Assembly (NCBI GenBank): GCA_964624145.1
Contig: CAZUXT010000005.1
Coordinates: 1-64,000 of the forward strand
DNA from: WJMT01 sp964624145
GTDB taxonomy: Bacteria > Acidobacteriota > Aminicenantia > Aminicenantales > Aminicenantaceae
DNA length: 64,000 bases
Direction of reading: 5' to 3'
The notes under the pieces are model-generated. The model searched no databases. It was given only the letters and a program-made list of their open reading frames with translations, and was not told the DNA's origin. Shown piece after piece: positions 7,412 to 16,224 of this stretch (positions are counted from its first letter, which is position 1; each line of letters begins with the position of its first letter). The position numbers and the translations under genes are program-made.

Positions 7412-9622
7412 ATTTTTCAAATCAATTCCGTGATAGTACTTTTTCAATATCTCTTTATAATCAGCGCCGGCCAGGGCCATACCATAAGCACCCACCTGAC
7501 ACAAACCGACTCCGTGACCCCATCCTTTTCCATTAAAGGTGAAATATTTGACCTGACCGGATTCGTCATACTCTCTGTCAATGACAAAATAAGTCTCTCT
7601 CAGCCCTAAAACCCTTCGTATCCTTAAGCCGCTTACCTCAGCTTCCGAAAGAGTCCCTTTGACAATGAGCTTTGAGATCCTTCTGGAATCACCCCGGTCA
7701 GTAGGAACAATATCAAGAACATCACCCACCGGATAAAACCGGTTGATCCTTCGGCTTATCTCTTCAATGGATTTCCTGACTCTCCATGTGTGGTGGCTTG
7801 ATTTTCGGTCCAGAACATTGGTCTGATACGGATAGATGACTTCAAAGAAAACAACCCTTTCTCCGTTATCTATGATATTCACTCTTTCGCCCCCTACCAT
7901 GCGCAGATTGGAAACAAATGTTCTCTCACCCGTATAATTTTTGATGAAATAGGCATCATCAGCTATTGTATATTTTCTCTCACTGCTGTGATCATCTTCA
8001 AACACCATCTCATCATTATCAAATTTTTTAAATGTTCCCATTTTAAAGGGGGCTTTTTGAGTGAGGATGACTTTCCATAAATAGTACGCGGCTTCTCCTC
8101 TCGACATATCCTTATCAGCCTCTTGAGCCTCCTCCGTAGTAAGGAAAATGCCGGCCTGAATAAAGTAAGCGGCATGGGATTGACTGCTTCCTGTCCATTC
8201 ATCCATTCCTTTTGTTAAAAATTTTTCCTCAGAATCCACTAAAAGGTTATCCATTCTTTTCTGCAAATCAAAAACAGAAGTGGCCAATTCTGCAAAATTT
8301 CTGTATGTTAATGAATTCTTTTCCGGGAGCTCACCGGCCTGTTTCAACCCCAGAACTCCGGCTGCTTTCTGGAACCAATCCCTGACCTCAGGATACGGAG
8401 CGGTCTGCTTGTAATAAAGAGGCTCCCTGCCATCCTGGAGAACTCCCAGGCTTGTAAGAGCCGCGATCTCATAGCTTACGTTTCTTGAATGAGAATAATG
8501 AGGCAGGACTTTCCTCGATGTTCTGAATGCCCACTCTTTCTGTGATTCATACGTACATTCCGTGCTTCTGAGATAAGGAAGAGCAGGCCCCATAAAAACA
8601 TCTTCCACATTTTCTGTTTTTCCCCCGCATGTGCTTGTATAAAGAGCTTCGATCAACTGTCCTTTGTAAACCGCCACTTCGCCTTTTGTTTGCTCCACAG
8701 CTTCTGTGCTCAACGGATGCTCTGCGTTCATTCCTTTGTAAAACTGGGAGTTCGGTGTGTCATCCAGGTCAAAATCAAGTCCGTCATTCAGCTTCACATT
8801 TTTAAGGGCATATGTCCGTGCGGCCACGGCCTGTGCTTTTTGAGCTTCCAGCTCCCTGAATGCATAAGGAGACAGCTCACTGGGAACAACCGATTTCAAG
8901 TAGTCTTCAATATAAAGAGTATTGATCAATACAATTCCCCGGGTGCCTTTCTTGATTATAAAAATCCCTCTGTAATCCCGGCCTTCATAAGATAAATAGC
9001 TCTGATAGCTGGAAGGAATAAAATAAAGAACCGTATCTTCATCCAGACTCTTTACTTTATCCCCTACCATTATCCACAACGGTCTGGAATCCTTATCCGT
9101 TATATCCTCCCTTATAATCCAAGGGTCATATTTTCCCAGCTCTCCCAACCTGGCAATGAATCCGAGCGCATCACTGCGGGTCGGAAAGTCTCCGACCATG
9201 ATACGGAACGGGCCCGTGACATCTGCTTCGGGGCTTCTGGTTATAAAGACCTTGTGTAAAATCTTGTTTCTCAATTCCTGGGCCATCAATTCCGCCCCTT
9301 CGCTTCCTTCAGTATAAGCGACTTGAACCAGGTACATTTCGTTTAATTTGTCCTTTTTACCTTTTATATACGCTTCACCGGCATTTTCAGCGATCAGTTT
9401 ATAATTTGTTTCAACCTCATATATGTTCATTCCCGAAGAAGCTGTGATCTCGATATTTCTCAGATTGTCCCCCAATCCGACTCTTACGACCGGATTTTGA
9501 ATGGAATACCCGTGAAAAAAGTTTTTCTCACTTCCATATTCCAGAGGAAGCCAGCCCGCAATAAAAACAGACAGCGCTATGATGATAAAATACTTTATAT
9601 TTTGGGAAATGAGTTTTCGCAT
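7403..9622 (-). CDS. SpoIID/LytB-domain envelope protein with SPOR-like and S-layer-homology-like regions
   Basis: A 739-residue exported protein. An N-terminal hydrophobic segment (residues 10-25) acts as signal or anchor. A SPOR-like module at about 95-175 (YLVQVAYTEGSEGAEL to GPFRIMVGDFPTRSDA) would bind glycan strands. The SpoIID core starts near 215 (YIEDYLKSVVPSELSPYAF, AVAARTYALKN, STCGGKTENVED) and resumes at the C-terminus with GKGWGHGVGLCQVGAYGMA. Between them is a long insertion with S-layer-homology-like helices (about 370-540). SpoIID proteins are lytic transglycosylases acting on stem-peptide-free peptidoglycan. A sporulation role is unlikely given the outer-membrane genes nearby. 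A strong promoter precedes it. Confidence 0.85.
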   Translation of the reverse strand: MRKLISQNIKYFIIIALSVFIAGWLPLEYGSEKNFFHGYSIQNPVVRVGLGDNLRNIEITASSGMNIYEVETNYKLIAENAGEAYIKGKKDKLNEMYLVQVAYTEGSEGAELMAQELRNKILHKVFITRSPEADVTGPFRIMVGDFPTRSDALGFIARLGELGKYDPWIIREDITDKDSRPLWIMVGDKVKSLDEDTVLYFIPSSYQSYLSYEGRDYRGIFIIKKGTRGIVLINTLYIEDYLKSVVPSELSPYAFRELEAQKAQAVAARTYALKNVKLNDGLDFDLDDTPNSQFYKGMNAEHPLSTEAVEQTKGEVAVYKGQLIEALYTSTCGGKTENVEDVFMGPALPYLRSTECTYESQKEWAFRTSRKVLPHYSHSRNVSYEIAALTSLGVLQDGREPLYYKQTAPYPEVRDWFQKAAGVLGLKQAGELPEKNSLTYRNFAELATSVFDLQKRMDNLLVDSEEKFLTKGMDEWTGSSQSHAAYFIQAGIFLTTEEAQEADKDMSRGEAAYYLWKVILTQKAPFKMGTFKKFDNDEMVFEDDHSSERKYTIADDAYFIKNYTGERTFVSNLRMVGGERVNIIDNGERVVFFEVIYPYQTNVLDRKSSHHTWRVRKSIEEISRRINRFYPVGDVLDIVPTDRGDSRRISKLIVKGTLSEAEVSGLRIRRVLGLRETYFVIDREYDESGQVKYFTFNGKGWGHGVGLCQVGAYGMALAGADYKEILKKYYHGIDLKNIY

Positions 9623-9651
9623 GATGCTGACTTTTTTCTAAGTTTTATATA

Positions 9652-9681
9652 ATTATAGTCGTTTTTTCTTTACAATGTCAA
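9652..9681 (-). promoter_or_regulatory. Strong sigma-70-type promoter for the SpoIID-domain gene
   Basis: On the minus strand TTGACA (9676-9681) is separated by 18 bp from a perfect TATAAT (9652-9657). The start codon is 30 bp further on. No clear Shine-Dalgarno sequence precedes the ATG at 9622, so translation may rely on a short leader. Confidence 0.75.
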
Positions 9682-9787
9682 CAAAAATTACAATATATTC
9701 AACATTTTTATTTATCCATACCATATGTTGTATCGCACTTCTTTCTTCACGTTTGTATACCCTAGCGGAAATCATTTCCCCTGTCAA

Positions 9788-9860
9788 GGGCAAAAAATTA
9801 TTTTGTGGTAACAAAGCAAAAGAGTCCCCATCAACTGCAATGCTAAAATGTCCCCTTCGG
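9788..9860. repeat. IS left-end repeat, copy 1
   Basis: A 73-bp stretch, matching 11192-11264 in the same orientation with six mismatches. It contains the GTCCCC-type inverted-repeat blocks of the element. Confidence 0.8.
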
Positions 9861-9873
9861 AAAGGAGGCGGGC

Positions 9874-11178
9874 ATGAAGGAGAGAATAACATTGAGCATG
9901 CATGAGATTCACAGGTTAAAGATTTTAGAACAAGTTGATAAAGGAGCGCTTTCGTTAGTATCTGGGACAGAGGTGCTGAAGATCAGCTACCGTCATGGGA
10001 AGCGGTTATTGGCACGATATCGCCGGGATGGGCCTGAGGGGTTAGCTCACAAAGGACGAGGACGTGTGGCTCATAATGCTTTTGATCTTGCGATTCGTGA
10101 TCTTGTCATAAAACTTCACCAGGAACGTTATTCTCAGTTCAATGACACACATTTTGCGGAGATGTTAAAAGAGCGTGAGGATTTGCAGATCAGCCGGGAG
10201 ACAGTACGTCGGTGGTTGAGGGAGGCTGGGATAAGGCCGAAACGCAGGCGCCGTGCTCCTCGGCATCGAAGCCGGCGACCCCGACGTCCTCAGATGGGGC
10301 TTATGATGCAGTGGGATGGGAGTCCCCATAAATGGTTCGGCCCCCGGAACCCATCCTGCAGCCTTATACATGCCACTGATGATGCCACAACCTATGTGCT
10401 GGGCCTGGTCTTCCGGCCTACTGAAGACGCTATTGGTTATCTCAAGCTGCTTGATATGGTCATCAGACGTCATGGGATCCCTGCCTCTGTCTACCAGGAC
10501 CGCCACAGCATACTCCAGAGAAACGATAAACACTGGAGCCATGAAGAAGAGCTGGCTGGATCGCGTTTCCCCACCCATATCGGAAGAGTCCTCGAAGAGT
10601 TGGAGATCAAGACCCTCACAGCTTATTCCGCTCAAGCTAAAGGACGCATTGAACGACAGGGCGGTACGTTTCAAGATCGCCTGATCGCTGAGATGGCCTT
10701 AGAGGGAATAACTGATATGGATAAAGCCAATCAATGGGTCGAGAGTCATTTCCTTGACCGTTTCAATCGCCGTTTCGCCAAAAAAGCGGAAAAACCAGGA
10801 TGTGTCTTCCGGAAAATAACCGATGCACAGCGTTACCGTCTGGTCTCTTTTGCCTATAAAGCCACAGTAGCCAATGACAACACTATCCGCCTAGGAGGAC
10901 TGACCATTGATATCCCTCCCGGACCAAATCAAAGATCCTATGCCAAGCGCCGTGTCCTGGCGCGTCAACACCTGGATGGAGCATGGACCGTATGGCTGGG
11001 TGATACCTGTATTGCCAAACACTCCCCAACTCCCCTCAGACCACCATTCCAAAAATGGAGACCCCGTAGAAAACAAGACGACCCTAGAGCTAAGCATATC
11101 CTACAAGTCTATCTCGAAACCACACCCGCCCACCCAAAAAGGGGACATTTTTGCTTTGCTGATAGGGGGACATCTTGA
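9874..11178 (+). CDS. ISNCY-family (IS1202-like) DDE transposase
   Basis: A 434-residue integrase-fold transposase. It has an N-terminal helix-turn-helix (about residues 10-55, with SYRHGKRLLARYRRDG), a second winged-helix region to 120, and an rve-type catalytic core. Candidate acidic residues are in MQWDGSPHKWFGP, VYQDRHSILQ and AKGRIERQGGTFQDR, the last giving the glutamate. The DGSxHxWF pattern is typical of the IS1202-like group. AGGAGG five bases before 9874 supports this start. The last dozen codons run through the right inverted repeat. The frame is intact, so the element may still be active. Confidence 0.85.
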   Translation: MKERITLSMHEIHRLKILEQVDKGALSLVSGTEVLKISYRHGKRLLARYRRDGPEGLAHKGRGRVAHNAFDLAIRDLVIKLHQERYSQFNDTHFAEMLKEREDLQISRETVRRWLREAGIRPKRRRRAPRHRSRRPRRPQMGLMMQWDGSPHKWFGPRNPSCSLIHATDDATTYVLGLVFRPTEDAIGYLKLLDMVIRRHGIPASVYQDRHSILQRNDKHWSHEEELAGSRFPTHIGRVLEELEIKTLTAYSAQAKGRIERQGGTFQDRLIAEMALEGITDMDKANQWVESHFLDRFNRRFAKKAEKPGCVFRKITDAQRYRLVSFAYKATVANDNTIRLGGLTIDIPPGPNQRSYAKRRVLARQHLDGAWTVWLGDTCIAKHSPTPLRPPFQKWRPRRKQDDPRAKHILQVYLETTPAHPKRGHFCFADRGTS

Positions 11179-11191
11179 CTTTGCTTAGACA

Positions 11192-11264
11192 GGGCAAAAA
11201 ATTATTTTGTGATAACAAAGCGAAAGTGTCCCCTTCAACTGCTAAGCTAAAATGTCCCCTTCGG
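11192..11264. repeat. IS left-end repeat, copy 2 (outside the right end)
   Basis: Direct copy of 9788-9860 lying beyond the right inverted end of the insertion sequence, immediately upstream of the promoter of the dihydropyrimidinase cluster. Confidence 0.8.
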
Positions 11265-11277
11265 ATCTGTGGGTTTC

Positions 11278-11307
11278 TTGACTGGAGATGATTTTTGTGT
11301 GTATTAT
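11278..11307 (+). promoter_or_regulatory. Promoter of the dihydropyrimidinase cluster
   Basis: TTGACT (11278-11283) and TATTAT (11302-11307) are spaced by 18 bp, with the start codon about 79 bp downstream. It begins just 14 bp after the end of the insertion-sequence repeat. The cluster therefore seems to have its own promoter rather than depending on the element. Confidence 0.55.
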
Positions 11308-11385
11308 ATTCGATAAAAATGAAATCCACTCAATTTATCCTGATGGGTCCGCTGAGAATAAAGAGAATAAAGGGCGGAACTTGAA

Positions 11386-12759
11386 ATGAATAAAACACTG
11401 ATTAGAGGAGGCGATGTAGTGCTGGATGGAGATGTCTTGAAGCAGGACATCCTTATACAAGGAGAAAAAATAACTTCTGTGGGAGACCTTTCCGGTGTTC
11501 AAGCTTCCAAAGAATACAGCGCCCAGGGACTTCTGGTGCTTCCAGGGGCTGTGGATACCCATGTGCATTTCAATGATGAGTTCATGAACACCAAGAGTGT
11601 CCATGACTATGAGACCGGCACTGTTGCCGCTGCATTTGGTGGAGTCACCACTGTGGTGGACTTTTCAAACCAAATTCCTGAAAAGCCTTTGATCCACACT
11701 CTGGAAAAGAAAAAACAAGAAGCTGAGGGCAGAGCCATAGTAGACTGGGGAGTTCATCCGGTTATCACAAATGCCACCTCAGAAATCCTCAAGGAAATCC
11801 CTTTGTTAGTGGAAAAAGGAGCGCCCACCATAAAGTGCTATATGGTTTACAGAGAAGAAGGATTAATGGTCAAGGAGGACGACCTCAGGCGCATTATGGA
11901 ACAGCTTAAAAGTGCCGGTGGCATGCTCATGGTTCATGCGGAAGATAACGACATCATTGAAAAAAACAGTTCTTCCCTGATAAAACAGGGGCTGACAGAG
12001 CCTATCTATCATGCAAAAAGCCGCCCTCCTGAAGCTGAAAATAAAGCCATAGAAAAATGCATTCATTTGGCTGAACAGACACAAGCCAGGATTTTTATTG
12101 TTCATATGTCCACAGCCAAAGGAGTCCGGCTTGTAGGTCAAGCTCGAAAAAAAGGGATTAACGTGCATGCAGAGACCTGCATCCATTATCTTTATTTTAC
12201 AGAGAGCCAGCTTAAGCATAGGGACGGTATTAAATGGATCTGCTCTCCCCCCCTCCGAAGTAAATCAAACCAGGAAAAACTATGGGAGGGACTTCGGGAC
12301 AAACGAATCTCTCTCGTAACCACTGATGATGCGGCTTATTCCTGGGCCGCCAAGATGATGGGAGCTCACCGTTTTGATAAATGCCCAAATGGAATTCCAG
12401 GGATCGAAGTGAGACTTTCTCTCTTGTATTCAGAAGGAGTTCAAAAAGGGCGAATCTCTCTTAACCGCATGGTGGAGCTTATCTCAACTCAACCCGCTGA
12501 AATTTTCGGTATGTCTCCTCAAAAAGGATCTCTCTCTCCCGGTGCTGATGCGGATATTGTTTTATTTGATCCCAAGAAAAAATGGACTATGGGAACACAT
12601 TCCCTGCACATGGCTGCTGACTGGTCTGCGTATGAGGATATTGACATTACTGGAAAGATCGAGAAGGTCTTTTCCAGAGGAGAGCTGATTGTGGATGGAG
12701 AGCGGCTGCTGGCTCAAAAAGGGAGAGGAAAGTACATCCAAAGAAAATTAAAATGGTGA
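11386..12759 (+). CDS. Dihydropyrimidinase / D-hydantoinase
   Basis: A 457-residue cyclic amidohydrolase. The metal-binding histidines are H59 and H61 in VDTHVHFND. The lysine expected to be carbamylated is K150 in APTIKCYMVY. Further ligands lie in MLMVHAEDND and FIVHMSTAKGV, and the aspartate in LVTTDDAAYS. These enzymes open dihydrouracil, dihydrothymine or 5-substituted hydantoins to N-carbamoyl amino acids. A hydantoin-racemase homologue three genes on supports a hydantoin or pyrimidine substrate. No carbamoylase is in the cluster, so the next hydrolytic step must be elsewhere. First gene of a five-gene same-strand set. Confidence 0.88.
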   Translation: MNKTLIRGGDVVLDGDVLKQDILIQGEKITSVGDLSGVQASKEYSAQGLLVLPGAVDTHVHFNDEFMNTKSVHDYETGTVAAAFGGVTTVVDFSNQIPEKPLIHTLEKKKQEAEGRAIVDWGVHPVITNATSEILKEIPLLVEKGAPTIKCYMVYREEGLMVKEDDLRRIMEQLKSAGGMLMVHAEDNDIIEKNSSSLIKQGLTEPIYHAKSRPPEAENKAIEKCIHLAEQTQARIFIVHMSTAKGVRLVGQARKKGINVHAETCIHYLYFTESQLKHRDGIKWICSPPLRSKSNQEKLWEGLRDKRISLVTTDDAAYSWAAKMMGAHRFDKCPNGIPGIEVRLSLLYSEGVQKGRISLNRMVELISTQPAEIFGMSPQKGSLSPGADADIVLFDPKKKWTMGTHSLHMAADWSAYEDIDITGKIEKVFSRGELIVDGERLLAQKGRGKYIQRKLKW

Positions 12760-12763
12760 TGAA

Positions 12764-12806
12764 ATGAATAATAAAATCATCGCCATTTTTTTATGAATAG
12801 GTCAGG
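12764..12806 (+). repeat. Intergenic repeat with TGAATANNNCAGG end (36-bp perfect copy)
   Basis: Positions 12764-12799 are identical to 14184-14219 over 36 bp. They include AATCATCGCCATTTTTTTAT and end in TGAATA (12794-12799), followed after three bases by CAGG (12803-12806). It fills the gap between the dihydropyrimidinase stop and the decarboxylase start and sits where a ribosome binding site would be. Confidence 0.9.
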
Positions 12807-12810
12807 GTCA

Positions 12811-14187
12811 ATGAGTGACGAGAAAGAAAACAAAAAAATAGCAAGAATTTTTTCAGGAGCCTCTCCCGAAAAAGTAGCCCAAGACCTCTCCCCTCTTATT
12901 CATTTCAAGGAACAGGGGATGCCACTTTCAGAACTGCGCGCCCTTTTGGAGAAAAGCCTGTTCCCCCATCTGATGAACTACGCTTCTCCTCAATTCCAAT
13001 CCATGTTCAATACTTTTCCTGAACCCGGGGCCAAATTCGGGGCTGTGCTGGAAATTCAATACAATCAAGGAGTGACCAACTGGCAAGTCTCCCCTGGTGG
13101 CGCCATGCTGGAAGAGTTGTGTGCCAGAGCTTTATGCCTGATGTTTGGCTTCCCCCCGGATTCAGATGCCACATTCATGTACTGCGGCACCTCTGCCAAT
13201 CTGCAGGCTCTTTTTCTGGCGCTCCACAGGCATGCAGAAAAACAGGGATTTGACCTGAGTCAAAAAGGAATAACAGGATTTGAAAATCCTGAAAAATTAT
13301 TTCTGCTCTGCTCTGAAGATGCCCATTTTTCTTTGAAACATGCGGTGCGCACTCTGGGTTTGGGTGAGAAAAGCCTAGTTCCTGTGAAAGTGGACCAAAA
13401 CCGGAGAATGGATGTGAATCACTTTCAACAAAAAATTGATCAAACAGGAAGGAAAAATATCTTTGGCGTTGTGGCCACAGCAGGGACCACCTCCACTGGT
13501 TCTGTAGATCCTCTTTCTTTAATAGCTGAGATCTCTATAAATGAAAATATCTGGGTCCATATAGACGGGGCCTATGGGCTGGCTTATTCTCTGGTTCCTG
13601 AGTGGGAGCCTCTTTTCCAAGGAAAAGAGCTGGCTGATTCTGTGTCCTGGGATCCTCATAAACAATTTGGAGTTCCTATCCCAAACTCTGTATTGTTTGT
13701 GAAAAATGAACAAGACTTTGAGCGAATGGCGCTGTTCAGTGATTATTTCAATCCCTCACAGGACACACATCCCAATCCAGGCCTTAAATCCGCCCCATCC
13801 ACCCGGCCTTTTTCTGCCCTTCCTCTCATAACATCTATACTGCATCAGGGCCTAAAAAAAATAAGACACAGGCTGCGTTCACCTCTGGAAGCTGTGAAAA
13901 AAGCAGCTGTACAAATCCAATCAGAGCCTGAATTGGAGCTCTGCCTCAAACCAGATACAGGAATCCTGTGCTTTCAGGTGGTACCCAAGAATATAAAGCC
14001 AGATAAAATCAATGACCTTCAGGAAATGATATACAACGAAATCATGTCCAAAGGAGAGAACGCTCTTTCGAAAACAAAAATAGGAGATAAAACAGCACTC
14101 AGGCTGGTTGCTGTTTCTCCTGCCATTCAAAGCAAGCACCTTCTGGAAACAGCTTATTTATGCCGCCGCATCGCTCAAACAAAATGA
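12811..14187 (+). CDS. PLP-dependent group II amino-acid decarboxylase
   Basis: A 458-residue fold-type I decarboxylase of the aromatic/glutamate/aspartate group. VVATAGTTSTGSVDPL, then VHIDGAYGLA and SVSWDPHKQFGVP are the family core. K284 of DPHK forms the Schiff base with PLP. It resembles tyrosine, DOPA, glutamate and aspartate decarboxylases; the substrate is not readable. In this setting an aspartate-to-beta-alanine type activity would fit dihydropyrimidine metabolism, but that is inference. An in-frame ATG at 12793 lies inside the repeat and has no ribosome site, so 12811 is preferred. The stop codon lies within the second repeat copy. Confidence 0.85.
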   Translation: MSDEKENKKIARIFSGASPEKVAQDLSPLIHFKEQGMPLSELRALLEKSLFPHLMNYASPQFQSMFNTFPEPGAKFGAVLEIQYNQGVTNWQVSPGGAMLEELCARALCLMFGFPPDSDATFMYCGTSANLQALFLALHRHAEKQGFDLSQKGITGFENPEKLFLLCSEDAHFSLKHAVRTLGLGEKSLVPVKVDQNRRMDVNHFQQKIDQTGRKNIFGVVATAGTTSTGSVDPLSLIAEISINENIWVHIDGAYGLAYSLVPEWEPLFQGKELADSVSWDPHKQFGVPIPNSVLFVKNEQDFERMALFSDYFNPSQDTHPNPGLKSAPSTRPFSALPLITSILHQGLKKIRHRLRSPLEAVKKAAVQIQSEPELELCLKPDTGILCFQVVPKNIKPDKINDLQEMIYNEIMSKGENALSKTKIGDKTALRLVAVSPAIQSKHLLETAYLCRRIAQTK

Positions 14188-14226
14188 ATAATAAAATCAT
14201 CGCCATTTTTTTATGAATAATGCAGG
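14184..14226 (+). repeat. Intergenic repeat with TGAATANNNCAGG end, second copy
   Basis: 36 bp identical to 12764-12799, followed by TGAATAATGCAGG (14214-14226). It begins at the decarboxylase stop codon and reaches to within seven bases of the symporter start. Its CAGGTGG end is the only ribosome-binding-like sequence available to that gene. Confidence 0.9.
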
Positions 14227-14232
14227 TGGATA

Positions 14233-15654
14233 TTGTTAGAGAATATTTTAAACATCGCTTCTGCTGTTGACCAGGTACTTTGGGGTCCATGGACCATAAT
14301 TTTTATTGCAGGAGTGGCGGTCTTTTTAACCATTAAATCAAAAGCGTTTCAAATAACCCGGATAGGATTCATATTTAAAAACACATTCGGAAGAATATTT
14401 GAGAAAACAAAAATCCAGACCAAGGGCAGGATGACCCCTTTTCAGGCCACTTCCACAGCTTTAGCTTCCACTGTGGGAATGGGCAATATAGCCGGAGTGG
14501 CCACAGCTCTGTCCATCGGAGGGCCGGGCGCCATATTCTGGATGTGGATTTTAGCTCTTTTCAGCATGATCATCAAAACCGCAGAAATAACGCTGGCTGT
14601 TCATTACAGAGAAGTGGGCAAAAACGGAACTCTTCACGGGGGACCTATGTATTATATAAGAAAAGGCCTGGGCTGGAAATCCCTGGCAAAGATATTTGCA
14701 GGGGGAGTTCTGGTTAATTCCCTGCTCAGCGCCACTCTGCTTCAGCAGCACACAGTAGGACGCGCTTTTCTCTCCAGCTATAAAATAAATCCCTACCTTA
14801 CCACAGGCCTCATGGCTGTGATCACAGGATTTGTGGTGATCGGAGGCATTAGACGCATTGGCAGGGTTTGTGAGAGGCTGGTTCCTTTGATGTCTCTTGT
14901 TTATATTCTGGGAGGCGTGGCTGTTTTCCTTATCAATTATGCCAAAATACCCGAAGTGTTTGGAATGATCATCAAGTATGCCTTTTCTCCGGTCCCGGCA
15001 GTGGGAGGGATGGCAGGTGTGGCTGTAAGTGCCGCCCTTAAAGAAGGCATGGCTAAAGGCATGCTTTCCAATGAAGCGGGCCTGGGCACAGCTCCCATGG
15101 CTCATGCCACAGCAGACACAACGCATCCTTTTCAGCAGGGATTATGGGGGGCCTTTGAAACCTTTATCGATACCCTCATTATCTGCTCCATAACTTCATT
15201 TGCGGTTTTATCGACAGGACTCCTGGGAAGTGGTCAATCCGGTATAGAGCTGGTGATCGACTCATTCTCTTCAGTGTTTCCTTCTTGGCTGGCTTCAGCC
15301 GTCATATCCTTTTCCATACTGCTGTTTTGTTTGTCCACCCAGATCGGATTTTTTATCTATTATGAAACCTCTGTGGTCACTCTTTTTGGTAAAAAATCAA
15401 TCCGCTATCTCAAATGGTTTTATTTTCTGCCCGGAGTGATCTTTGCTGGAGTCGCTCATGTGAACAAACTTTGGGTTTTTGCCAACATATCTGTGGGTGT
15501 GTGCGCCCTTCCCAATCTGGTTGCTCTTTTGGCTTTAAACGGCGCGTTCTTTAAGCTGATGAAGGATTTCTTGGAGAAGCGCAACAAGTACGCTGTTTTA
15601 AAGGTTGACTTTAACAGGGATTATGTTGTAAAAGCAAACAGAAGCCAACAATAA
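14233..15654 (+). CDS. Alanine/glycine:cation symporter (AGCS family)
   Basis: A 473-residue inner-membrane transporter with about 10-11 hydrophobic segments. AGCS marks are FQATSTALASTVGMGNIAGV (about residues 75-94), GGPGAIFWMW and the NEAGLGTAPMAHA motif near 282. The family imports alanine or glycine with sodium. In the cluster it could import the amino acid released by, or consumed by, the decarboxylase and dihydropyrimidinase. The predicted start is TTG with a closely spaced AGGTGG contributed by the repeat. A start further inside the first helix cannot be excluded. Confidence 0.9.
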   Translation: MLENILNIASAVDQVLWGPWTIIFIAGVAVFLTIKSKAFQITRIGFIFKNTFGRIFEKTKIQTKGRMTPFQATSTALASTVGMGNIAGVATALSIGGPGAIFWMWILALFSMIIKTAEITLAVHYREVGKNGTLHGGPMYYIRKGLGWKSLAKIFAGGVLVNSLLSATLLQQHTVGRAFLSSYKINPYLTTGLMAVITGFVVIGGIRRIGRVCERLVPLMSLVYILGGVAVFLINYAKIPEVFGMIIKYAFSPVPAVGGMAGVAVSAALKEGMAKGMLSNEAGLGTAPMAHATADTTHPFQQGLWGAFETFIDTLIICSITSFAVLSTGLLGSGQSGIELVIDSFSSVFPSWLASAVISFSILLFCLSTQIGFFIYYETSVVTLFGKKSIRYLKWFYFLPGVIFAGVAHVNKLWVFANISVGVCALPNLVALLALNGAFFKLMKDFLEKRNKYAVLKVDFNRDYVVKANRSQQ

Positions 15655-15678
15655 GCCTGGATGATGAATATTTCAGGC
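15655..15678 (+). repeat. Small hairpin carrying the TGAATANNNCAGG motif
   Basis: Directly after the symporter stop codon, GCCTGG and TCAGGC form an imperfect inverted repeat. The loop and right arm read TGAATATTTCAGG (15665-15677). It lies 29 bp upstream of the next start codon and belongs to the same motif family as the copies at 12794 and 14214. Confidence 0.65.
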
Positions 15679-15706
15679 AAACAAGAACTGTCCAGGAGAA
15701 ATAATC

Positions 15707-16195
15707 ATGGGATCAAATCAAGAAGGATTGAAAATAGACCACCACTCATTTCAATTAGGCATGATCAACTGCTTTGTGGAAATGGTAGCTTGTGGAGTGA
15801 AAAGGCTTGCAGTGAGTCCGCCTCTTAAGCCTGATGACTATGAAACTATAAAGAATTCATCAGAAATCATTGTGAATGCTTTTGGAGTGAAATCCTATCT
15901 TGAGCAGTCCCTGATTGTGACAGATCTTCAGTCTGAAGAATTTACACAAGGCAAGTATTCTATTCTCTATTACAAAGATGACTCTGTTCTTGAATCTTAT
16001 TTGAATTTGAAAAAGAGAAAATCAGAATTAGTCAAAGAAGGAAGATATGACCAAAAAGCGAGGAAGCAGATATCCCGGGAATTCATGAGGCTTCTGAGTT
16101 ATCCGGAAAAAATTATCGAAGAAAAATTTTCTCAAGAATTCCCCTCATCCCCTTATATACTGGACAATGACAACGAACAAAAAAAAGCAACATAA
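15707..16195 (+). CDS. Uncharacterised 162-residue protein of the hydantoin cluster
   Basis: I do not recognise a family. The protein is soluble, with no signal peptide or membrane segment. The N-terminal half (DHHSFQLGMINCFVEMVACG, then KRLAVSPPLKPDD) looks globular and has two cysteines near residues 22 and 29. The C-terminal third is highly charged and probably helical. A good ribosome site (CAGGAGAAATAATC) precedes the ATG. It sits 52 bp after the symporter and 29 bp before the racemase homologue, so it is probably co-expressed. A regulatory or accessory role is possible, but nothing in the sequence shows one. Confidence 0.6.
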   Translation: MGSNQEGLKIDHHSFQLGMINCFVEMVACGVKRLAVSPPLKPDDYETIKNSSEIIVNAFGVKSYLEQSLIVTDLQSEEFTQGKYSILYYKDDSVLESYLNLKKRKSELVKEGRYDQKARKQISREFMRLLSYPEKIIEEKFSQEFPSSPYILDNDNEQKKAT

Positions 16196-16224
16196 TTCCC
16201 TATTTTCATATTAAAGGAATAACG

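Larger units (their letters stand above)
9788..11264. mobile_element. ISNCY/IS1202-like insertion sequence with a duplicated end
   Basis: A single transposase gene lies between inverted ends. The left end at about 9836-9857 and the right end at about 11139-11160 share an outward inverted repeat ending AAAATGTCCCCTT. Each side also has a second AAAG..GTCCCC block further out. Beyond the right end, 11192-11264 repeats the left end 9788-9860 in direct orientation (67 of 73 identical). The right border therefore carries a spare left end, as if a second tandem copy had been lost. Exact termini and target duplication cannot be fixed by eye. Confidence 0.75.

Noticed and set aside
10165..10674. 169-codon frame antisense to the transposase
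   Set aside because: Low-quality composition, and wholly inside a well-supported transposase gene.
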